Under the pieces are notes generated by a model. The model had not been told where the DNA came from and searched no databases. It saw only the letters and a list, made by a program, of their open reading frames with translations. A stretch of DNA of 5,120 nt from Atopobiaceae bacterium UBA7016 (GTDB taxonomy: Bacteria > Actinomycetota > Coriobacteriia > Coriobacteriales > Atopobiaceae): contig DJXA01000142.1 in the NCBI GenBank assembly GCA_002449555.1, positions 9,607 through 14,726 on the forward strand, in the 5' to 3' direction. Shown piece by piece: positions 1 through 5,120 of this stretch. The number at the start of each line of letters is the position of its first letter. Position 1 is the stretch's first letter. Position numbers and translations under genes: made by a program.

Positions 1-117
1 CCGAGCCTGGCGATGCCGAGGGGGCGGGCGTCTTCGTAAGAGGTGCCTCTTTAGGCGCGCCGAAGGCGTGCGGCACCTCGTCGGAGTCACCCGCCCCCTC
101 GGCATCGCCAGGCTCGG
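1..117. repeat. 28-base perfect inverted repeat with nested stem
   Basis: Positions 1-28 and 90-117 are exact reverse complements over all 28 bases, 23 of them G or C, separated by 61 bases. Inside, 40-47 (GAGGTGCC) pairs with 72-79 (GGCACCTC), almost coaxially with the outer arms, and an 8-base palindrome GGCGCGCC lies at 54-61. The left arm starts at window base 1, so it may extend further. The repeat is within the minus-strand TerB_N reading frame, in the linker. The right arm is read as TEPGDAEGAG and the left as PAPSASPGS, so the identity is at DNA level and is not a repeated peptide. It could be an invertible segment, a recent palindromic duplication, an RNA hairpin or an assembly fold-back. 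Confidence 0.95.
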
Positions 118-1624
118 TCCCACGCTCTTCGTCGGTCAGGAGTGCCTCTTGTGTGACGGCTGCTGCTGCTCGGATGTGGCCTAATTGCGAAAGATCTATT
201 GTGATGCGGCGTTTTTCGGCTTCGGCTTGCTCTGCCAGCAGTTCGTCGATGGCCTTGTTGATCAATTTCTTTATGTAGGCGGCTACCTGCCGTTCTTTTA
301 GCGGATATGCGTAGTCAAGTTTGTCTCTTAGTTGTTTGTCGGCGGCGTGCAGGATGGTGCCTAGCTCGCTGCTTCTGCCGGTGGAGTTGCACAGCAGATA
401 ACGGCGCCAGCGGCCGTCGCGGCACACGAGTGTCTCGACGGGGCTCAGCGTTACCGACGCGTCCGCGTGGGGCTCTGGCTCATAGAAGACGGCGGACGAG
501 AACATGGTGTAGGGCTCGCTGTACGCGCTGCCAAAGAGGCCCTCTACAAAGTCGGTCTTGCGCCTGCGCGAGCAGTGCACCACCAGCGCGCGAAACGCCT
601 CGCAGGCAATCCGCCGCACGTCATCGGGCTTGTCCTTGTACAGACGCGCCCCGCAGATCTGATAGCTTGAGCACTCGTTGAGTGCCGCCAAAAGCTGCTC
701 GTCAGTGACAGATGAAGGCACTGCCGTGCCTTCGGTAAGCGTCCCATCCTTACGCGCAAGCTTGTTGGCTGCGAGTGTCTCTTCCTCCGCGCGCAAGAGC
801 GTGTAGACCTGCGCCTGCATACCCTGGGCTGCCTCTGAAAGCAGCGCCGGGTCAAGGTCGTGATAGGCCACGTAGTCGCGCAGCCAGCGCCTCAGATACG
901 AAGAGAAGGTCGATCCCTGTGCTGCGTCGGTCTGCGAGAACGCGTCACGAAACGCTACCAGGTCAATAAAGCCCTGCTCACCGGGTGTGGTGCCGATGCC
1001 ACACAGCAGCTCGTACACGTGTAAGAACGCAAACGAAAGCGGCGCCTCGGGCATCTTTCCGGCACGCACCTGCGTACGCCACGAGAAGTAGCCGCGCAGC
1101 TGCGACAGCGTCATAGAGCTGTACGTGGGGAAGTACTGCGAGTACGTTCCATGAAACTCGTAGTCATCTTCGAAGTCTTCCATGAAGCGCGCCTGCTCGT
1201 AGAACAGGCGGTTAGCCGAGCGCGACCCATATGCGAGCGCGCCGCTAAACGAGTACGAGCTGGGCGTAGGCTGCTCAGCGGCCATGGCGCGCAGCTGATA
1301 GTAACGCTCGGGTACGTTTTGGCCGGCAACACCCTGCGGCGCAGCCTGCTCAAACGAGAGCTGCCGAGGCTTCTCGGGCGCTTGGTGGCGCGTCCGTGCG
1401 GGGCGCGCAGGCTGGGCAGACGTCGGCTGCCAAGGCCGGTCAGGCGTGTAGTCGGTTCGCGGCAAAGAGCTGATGCCGGGGCGATTGCGTTCCGCCCGCT
1501 CGCGCATCTGCTTTCCCGTCTGAATGATGGGTTGGTCACCATAGGTGCGTGAGGTGAAGGTCGCGCTCTCCTTCAGGCGACGATTCGCCAGAAGCTCCCG
1601 AAGGATCTTCTCGATGTCAGGCAT
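1..1624 (-). CDS. TerB_N-domain protein, C-terminal end outside window
   Basis: The frame is open from an ATG at 1624-1622 to the left edge: 541 codons, no stop. An in-frame TAA at 1657-1655 bounds it upstream, and a strong Shine-Dalgarno lies 5 bases before the ATG. Residues 1-50 are charged and probably helical. About 60-105 is a Pro/Ala/Arg/Gln-rich, probably disordered linker. The TerB_N signature follows: SQYFPTYSSMTLSQLRGYFS at 162-181, WRTQVRAGKMPE at 182-193, and SFAFLHVYELLCGIG at 197-211. A second conserved block, about 370-500, has FSSAVFY, CRDGRW, LGTILHAADKQLRDK and IDLSQLGHIR, all typical of the segment before a TerB_C domain. A Gly/Ala/Pro-rich acidic linker (about 498-541) holds the inverted repeat; a TerB_C domain would be expected beyond the edge. 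I see no signal peptide or membrane helix, so it is probably cytosolic. TerB-type proteins are tied to tellurite/stress (ter) systems, but this subfamily's biochemical role is unknown. Family recognition is from memory of motifs and is fairly secure; any role in defence or stress is inference. Confidence 0.85.
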   Translation of the reverse strand, partial: MPDIEKILRELLANRRLKESATFTSRTYGDQPIIQTGKQMRERAERNRPGISSLPRTDYTPDRPWQPTSAQPARPARTRHQAPEKPRQLSFEQAAPQGVAGQNVPERYYQLRAMAAEQPTPSSYSFSGALAYGSRSANRLFYEQARFMEDFEDDYEFHGTYSQYFPTYSSMTLSQLRGYFSWRTQVRAGKMPEAPLSFAFLHVYELLCGIGTTPGEQGFIDLVAFRDAFSQTDAAQGSTFSSYLRRWLRDYVAYHDLDPALLSEAAQGMQAQVYTLLRAEEETLAANKLARKDGTLTEGTAVPSSVTDEQLLAALNECSSYQICGARLYKDKPDDVRRIACEAFRALVVHCSRRRKTDFVEGLFGSAYSEPYTMFSSAVFYEPEPHADASVTLSPVETLVCRDGRWRRYLLCNSTGRSSELGTILHAADKQLRDKLDYAYPLKERQVAAYIKKLINKAIDELLAEQAEAEKRRITIDLSQLGHIRAAAAVTQEALLTDEERGTEPGDAEGAGDSDEVPHAFGAPKEAPLTKTPAPSASPGS

Positions 1625-1628
1625 GCGC

Positions 1629-1640
1629 ACCTCCCTCCCT
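1629..1640 (-). promoter_or_regulatory. Shine-Dalgarno of the TerB_N gene
   Basis: Read on the minus strand this is AGGGAGGGAGGT. The GGAGG at its downstream end lies 5 bases before the ATG at 1624. It is a near-consensus site and supports that start over the in-frame GTG at 1630-1628, which falls inside the site itself. Confidence 0.85.
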
Positions 1641-1656
1641 ATTATGGTGACTCTTT

Positions 1657-1685
1657 ATTGTACAAAGAACACGTGTTTGTGTCAG
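1657..1685 (-). promoter_or_regulatory. Sigma70-type promoter of the TerB_N gene
   Basis: On the minus strand the -35 box is CTGACA (1685-1680, 5 of 6 matches to TTGACA) and the -10 box is TACAAT (1662-1657, 5 of 6 to TATAAT). The spacer is exactly 17 bases. Transcription would start near 1650, giving a leader of roughly 26 bases that contains the Shine-Dalgarno. It is the best promoter match I found in the intergenic region. A 10-base palindrome sits in the spacer and could be an operator. Confidence 0.7.
1668..1677. promoter_or_regulatory. Palindrome in promoter spacer, possible operator
   Basis: AACACGTGTT is a perfect 10-base palindrome lying wholly between the -35 and -10 boxes of the minus-strand promoter. 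A dimeric repressor bound here would block RNA polymerase. I do not recognise the site as the operator of a known regulator, and a palindrome of this size can occur by chance. Confidence 0.35.
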
Positions 1686-1693
1686 GCCCTTTT

Positions 1694-1706
1694 ATTGCGC
1701 AATTGC
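1694..1706. promoter_or_regulatory. Two overlapping small palindromes behind the promoter
   Basis: ATTGCGCAAT (1694-1703) and GCAATTGC (1699-1706) are each perfect palindromes and share five bases. They lie 8 bases or more behind the -35 box of the minus-strand promoter and about 150 bases before purL. A regulatory role is possible for either gene but unproven. Confidence 0.25.
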
Positions 1707-1785
1707 AAGAACGTGCGGTGCGGCCAAAGTGTCCACATAGGTTTTGTACGCAACGTTACCGTGACGTGGGGAACTTGCGGAAGCG

Positions 1786-1814
1786 TCGGCTTGCCAAAGG
1801 CCAAACAGTATCAT
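1786..1814 (+). promoter_or_regulatory. Weak promoter candidate for purL
   Basis: TATCAT at 1809-1814 matches five of six bases of a -10 box. The best-spaced -35 (17 bases) is TCGGCT at 1786-1791, matching only three of six. Transcription would start near 1821 with a leader of about 34 bases. A better -35-like TTGCCA (1791-1796) is only 12 bases from the -10 box, too close to be used with it. The weak -35 would fit a promoter that needs an activator, or the true promoter may be elsewhere in 1690-1820. No purine riboswitch or attenuator hairpin was recognisable in the leader. Confidence 0.3.
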
Positions 1815-1840
1815 TAAGGCGTTGTGACATATGCGTAGCG

Positions 1841-1848
1841 AAAGGTGG
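1841..1848 (+). promoter_or_regulatory. Shine-Dalgarno deciding the purL start
   Basis: AAAGGTGG lies 6 bases before the ATG at 1855. It favours this start over the in-frame ATG at 1831, which would add eight residues (MRSERWPY) and has only a distant AAGG 11 bases ahead of it. An in-frame TGA at 1825-1827 closes the frame upstream of both. Confidence 0.75.
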
Positions 1849-1854
1849 CCTTAC

Positions 1855-4800
1855 ATGGTCTTCCGCGTTTATGTAGAGAAGAAGCCCGGCTTTGACGTCG
1901 AGGCCCGTCAGCTGCTCGCAGAGCTGCAGGACATTCTTGGCATCTCGGCCCTTACCAACCTTCGCCTTATCAACCGCTATGACGTGGAGGGCATCTCGCG
2001 TGAGCTGTTCGAGCAGTGCGTCCCCACCGTCTTCTCAGAGCCTCAGTCCGACAACGCGAGCGAGGCCATGCCCGACGCCAACGGCGCGCAGGTCTTTGCG
2101 GTGGAGTTCCTCCCTGGCCAGTTTGACCAGCGCGCGGACTCCGCAAGCGAGTGCATTCAGCTCATCAGTCAGGGCGAGCGTCCGGCGGTGCTCTCTGCCA
2201 AGGTGTACTACCTCGAGGGCGCCCTCACCGACGTCGACGTGGCGGCTATCAAGCACTACGTCATCAATCCCGTCGAGGCTCGCGAGGCATCGCTGGCCGA
2301 GCGCGACACCCTGAAGATGGACTACCCCAAGCCGCCCATGGTGGAGACGCTCGACGGCTTCCTGGAGCTTGACCAGGCCGGCCTTGCCGCGTTCATGGAG
2401 GAGCGCGGCTTGGCGATGGACCTTGCGGACATCACCTTCTGCCAGCAGTACTTCGCGAGCGAGGGCCGCACGCCCACCATCACCGAGATCAAGATGATCG
2501 ACACCTACTGGTCCGACCACTGCCGCCACACCACGTTTGGCACGGTGCTGGAGGACGTCACCATCGACGACGCAGCGGTCAAGGAGGCGTTCGCGCGCTA
2601 CTTGGCGATGCGCGACGAGCTCGGCCGCTCCGAGCGTCCCGTCACGCTCATGGACATGGGCACGCTGGGCGCCAAGTGGCTCACACACACGGGCGAGCTG
2701 AAGAACCTGGACGAGTCCGAAGAGATCAACGCCTGCACCGTCAAGGTGAAGGTGGACGTCAACGGCACGGACGAGGACTGGCTCTTCCTCTTCAAGAACG
2801 AGACCCACAACCACCCGACCGAGATCGAGCCCTTCGGTGGTGCGGCCACCTGCATCGGCGGCGCTATCCGTGACCCGCTCTCGGGCCGCAGCTACGTGTA
2901 CCAGGCCATGCGCGTTACCGGCGCGTCTGACCCGCTGGTTCCCGTGGCCGACACCATTCCCGGCAAGCTGCCGCAGCGCAAGCTGGTCACCACGGCCGCC
3001 GCGGGTTACTCCTCCTACGGCAACCAGATTGGCCTGGCAACCGGCCAGGTCAACGAGCTCTATCACCCGGGCTATATGGCCAAGCGCATGGAGATCGGCG
3101 CCGTGGTGGGTGCCACCCCGGCAAAGAACGTGCGCCGCGAGTGCCCTGCCCCTGGTGACGTCATCGTGCTTCTGGGCGGTCGCACCGGTCGCGACGGCAT
3201 TGGCGGCGCCACCGGCAGCTCCAAGGCCCACAAGCTGGAGAGCCTTGAGACCTGCGGTGCCGAGGTGCAGAAGGGCAACGCGCCCGTCGAGCGCAAGCTG
3301 CAGCGCCTCTTCCGTCGCGAGGACGCCTGCCGCCTCATCAAGCGCTGCAACGACTTCGGCGCCGGCGGCGTGAGCGTGGCCATCGGCGAGCTGGCCGACG
3401 GCCTGTTCATTGACCTCAACAAGGTTCCTAAGAAGTACGAGGGCCTCGACGGCACTGAGCTGGCCATCTCCGAGAGCCAGGAGCGCATGGCCGTGGCCCT
3501 CGCGCCCGAGGACGTGGCCGAGTTCATCGGCTATGCTCACGAGGAGAACCTCGAGGCAACCGAGGTGGCAACTGTGACGGCCGAGCCGCGCCTGCGCATG
3601 GTGTGGGACGGCGAGACCATCGTGGACGTGAGCCGCGAGTTCCTTAACTCCAACGGCGCGCCCAAGCACCAGGGCGTGCACGTGACCGAGCAGGGCGCCT
3701 ACGCGGGCGTCAACCTGCCGGGAAGCACCTTTGCCGACAAGATGGAGGCGCTGGTCACCGACATCAACGTGGCCTCCAACAAGGGCCTTTCCGAGCGCTT
3801 TGACTCCACCATCGGCGCTGCTACCGTGCTCATGCCGTTTGGCGGCCGCACGCAGCTGACGCCTTCGATGGCGATGGCGGCAAAGCTGCCGGTGCTGGGC
3901 GAGACCACCACGTGCTCGGGCATGGCCTGGGGCTTCAACCCCTACCTCATGAGCGCCGACCAGTTCCACGGCGCGTATTGCTCGGTGGTGGAGAGCGTCG
4001 CGCGCCTGGTGGCCGCGGGCTTCTGTCACAAGGATGCCTACCTCACCTTCCAGGAGTACTTCGAGCGCCTGCGCGACGTGCCCGAGCGCTGGGGCAAGCC
4101 GGTCGCGGCGGTGCTGGGAGCCCTCATGGCCCAGGCGGACCTGGGCATTGGTGCCATCGGCGGCAAGGACTCTATGTCCGGCAGCTTTGAGAGCCTGGAC
4201 GTGCCGCCCACGCTGGTCTCGTTTGCCACCGCGGTGGGCAACGTCGCCCGCGTGACCTCGCCCGAGTTCAAGGGTGCGGGGCATCGCGTGGTAGCCGTGG
4301 TGCCGCAGTACGGCGACGACGGCGTCACGCCCGAGGCTGGCTCGTTCAAGGCTGCGCTTGACGTGATCGAGGGCCTGATTGGCAGTGGTGCCGCGCTGGC
4401 CGTCGCCACGCCGGGCTACGGCGGCGTTGCCGAGACACTCTTCAAGATGTGCGTGGGCAACCAGCTGGGCATCGAGGTTGAGCCCAGCTACACGGCCGAT
4501 GCGCTCTTTGGTCTTGCCTACGGCAGCTTTGTGGTCGAGCTTGCGGACGACGCCGTGGTGGACGCGGCCTCTGACCTCGTCACCATTGCCGCGCTGGGCG
4601 TGACCACCGATGCGTATCAGATGGTTGCCTGTGGCGAGGCGCTCGACCTCGCGCCGCTGCAGGAGGCTTGGGAGGCAAAGCTCGAGCCGGTCTTCCCGTA
4701 CCGTCGTAGCGGCAAGACCGTTGAGGCTCCCAGCTTCCGCATTGCCGAGCAGGGCGTCACGCGCGTCGCTCCCAAGATTGGCCTGGCGCGTCCGCGCGTC

Positions 4801-5120
4801 ATCATTCCGGTCTTCCCGGGCAACAACTGCGAGTACGACTCTGCGCGCGCGTTTGAGCGCGCCGGTGCCGACGCGCACGTGCTGGTCATCAACAACCTGA
4901 CGCCCGAGGCGGTTGCCGAAAGCACGGCCCAGCTGGTGGACGAGATCCGCAAGAGCCAGATCATCATGATTCCTGGCGGCTTCTCCGGCGGCGACGAACC
5001 CGACGGTTCGGCCAAGTTCATCACGGCCTTCTTCCGCGCCCCGGCGGTGACCGAGGCGGTGCGCGACCTGCTGCAGGCCCGCGACGGCCTGATGCTGGGC
5101 ATCTGCAACGGCTTCCAGGC
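1855..5120 (+). CDS. purL: Phosphoribosylformylglycinamidine synthase, single-chain; 3' end outside window
   Basis: This enzyme makes FGAM from FGAR, glutamine and ATP, the fourth step of de novo IMP synthesis, in the cytosol. The window holds 1,088 codons; clade II large PurL proteins are usually about 1,240, so roughly 150 C-terminal residues are missing. The N-terminal PurS-like region has LPGQFDQRADSA (86-97). The first synthetase half has YWSDHCRHTTF (218-228), whose H222 should be the conserved catalytic histidine. It also has KNETHNHPTEIEPFGG (314-329), GGRTGRDGIGGATGSS (about 441-456) and NDFGAGGVSVAIGELADG (499-516). The second half has GAIGGKDSMSG (766-776). The fused glutaminase starts about 980, with VFPGNNCEYDSA (986-997) and PGGFSGGDEPDGSAKFI (1040-1056). 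Its nucleophile is C1084 in GICNGFQ; the His and Glu partners lie beyond the edge. All motifs seen are intact and there is no frameshift. The start is set by the Shine-Dalgarno and the family N-terminus MVFRVYVEKKPGF. Codon use is strongly GC-ending. Confidence 0.97.
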   Translation, partial: MVFRVYVEKKPGFDVEARQLLAELQDILGISALTNLRLINRYDVEGISRELFEQCVPTVFSEPQSDNASEAMPDANGAQVFAVEFLPGQFDQRADSASECIQLISQGERPAVLSAKVYYLEGALTDVDVAAIKHYVINPVEAREASLAERDTLKMDYPKPPMVETLDGFLELDQAGLAAFMEERGLAMDLADITFCQQYFASEGRTPTITEIKMIDTYWSDHCRHTTFGTVLEDVTIDDAAVKEAFARYLAMRDELGRSERPVTLMDMGTLGAKWLTHTGELKNLDESEEINACTVKVKVDVNGTDEDWLFLFKNETHNHPTEIEPFGGAATCIGGAIRDPLSGRSYVYQAMRVTGASDPLVPVADTIPGKLPQRKLVTTAAAGYSSYGNQIGLATGQVNELYHPGYMAKRMEIGAVVGATPAKNVRRECPAPGDVIVLLGGRTGRDGIGGATGSSKAHKLESLETCGAEVQKGNAPVERKLQRLFRREDACRLIKRCNDFGAGGVSVAIGELADGLFIDLNKVPKKYEGLDGTELAISESQERMAVALAPEDVAEFIGYAHEENLEATEVATVTAEPRLRMVWDGETIVDVSREFLNSNGAPKHQGVHVTEQGAYAGVNLPGSTFADKMEALVTDINVASNKGLSERFDSTIGAATVLMPFGGRTQLTPSMAMAAKLPVLGETTTCSGMAWGFNPYLMSADQFHGAYCSVVESVARLVAAGFCHKDAYLTFQEYFERLRDVPERWGKPVAAVLGALMAQADLGIGAIGGKDSMSGSFESLDVPPTLVSFATAVGNVARVTSPEFKGAGHRVVAVVPQYGDDGVTPEAGSFKAALDVIEGLIGSGAALAVATPGYGGVAETLFKMCVGNQLGIEVEPSYTADALFGLAYGSFVVELADDAVVDAASDLVTIAALGVTTDAYQMVACGEALDLAPLQEAWEAKLEPVFPYRRSGKTVEAPSFRIAEQGVTRVAPKIGLARPRVIIPVFPGNNCEYDSARAFERAGADAHVLVINNLTPEAVAESTAQLVDEIRKSQIIMIPGGFSGGDEPDGSAKFITAFFRAPAVTEAVRDLLQARDGLMLGICNGFQ

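Noticed and set aside
1..117. Inverted repeat as a transcription terminator
   Set aside because: It lies inside an open reading frame that continues through it, the 61-base loop is too long, and no U-tract follows on the minus strand within the window.
307..969. Several short Arg-rich frames on both strands
   Set aside because: All lie in alternative frames of the TerB_N gene, have arginine/serine/alanine-rich composition typical of GC-rich shadows, and no homologous motif.
1660..1749. Inverted 7-base pair GTACAAA (1660-1666) and TTTGTAC (1743-1749)
   Set aside because: A 7-base inverted match within 230 bases is expected by chance about once; one copy overlaps the -10 box.
1545..1817. Plus-strand frame of 90 codons across the start of the TerB_N gene
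   Set aside because: It covers the antisense of the TerB_N N-terminus and its promoter, with no recognisable protein.
1831..1854. Earlier in-frame ATG for purL
   Set aside because: It has no well-spaced Shine-Dalgarno, and family members start at the MVFRVYVEKK equivalent, which has one.
1658..1876. Plus-strand frame of 72 codons with CPHRFC and CDIC, zinc-finger-like
   Set aside because: It starts at a TTG without a Shine-Dalgarno, overlaps the TerB_N promoter and the purL start in another frame, and the cysteine spacing fits no family I know.
2035..4878. Minus-strand open frame of 947 codons opposite purL
   Set aside because: It is the exact in-register antisense of purL, so it stays open merely because purL lacks TTA, CTA and TCA. 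Its protein is low-complexity (rich in His, Arg, Leu, Ala, Gly, Val), has no recognisable domain, and starts at a GTG with no Shine-Dalgarno I could support.

Overview
The window holds two divergently oriented genes, both cut by the window edges, with a 230-base intergenic region between them. On the minus strand, positions 1-1624 encode a TerB_N-domain protein whose C-terminal end lies beyond the left edge. On the plus strand, positions 1855-5120 encode the single-chain form of phosphoribosylformylglycinamidine synthase (purL), which runs off the right edge just after its glutaminase nucleophile cysteine.

Organism: the DNA is GC-rich, and purL uses GC-ending codons almost throughout. Its N-terminus (MVFRVYVEKKPGFDVEA) and its one-chain architecture are of the 'clade II' large-PurL type. 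Together these suggest a host-associated Actinomycetota, of the Coriobacteriia (Olsenella/Collinsella-like) or Bifidobacteriaceae kind. This is an inference from protein style and base composition; nothing in the window fixes the taxon.

Layout: 1-117 is a strong inverted repeat, with 28-base perfect arms and a nested 8-base stem, inside the variable linker of the TerB_N gene. 118-1624 is the rest of that gene read leftward. It includes a stretch near 181-360 that drops to about 49% GC and uses codons rare elsewhere in the window. 1625-1854 is the divergent control region. It has a convincing sigma70-type promoter and Shine-Dalgarno for the minus gene, small palindromes in and behind that promoter, a weak promoter candidate for purL and a good purL Shine-Dalgarno. 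1855-5120 is purL.

The two genes have no known functional link. purL catalyses the fourth step of de novo IMP synthesis. TerB_N/TerB_C proteins belong to the poorly understood ter (tellurite/stress-associated) network, with no established biochemical role. The gene pair looks like an accessory gene beside a housekeeping gene. The most unusual feature is the long inverted repeat inside the TerB_N coding sequence. No RNA gene, CRISPR array or insertion sequence was seen.
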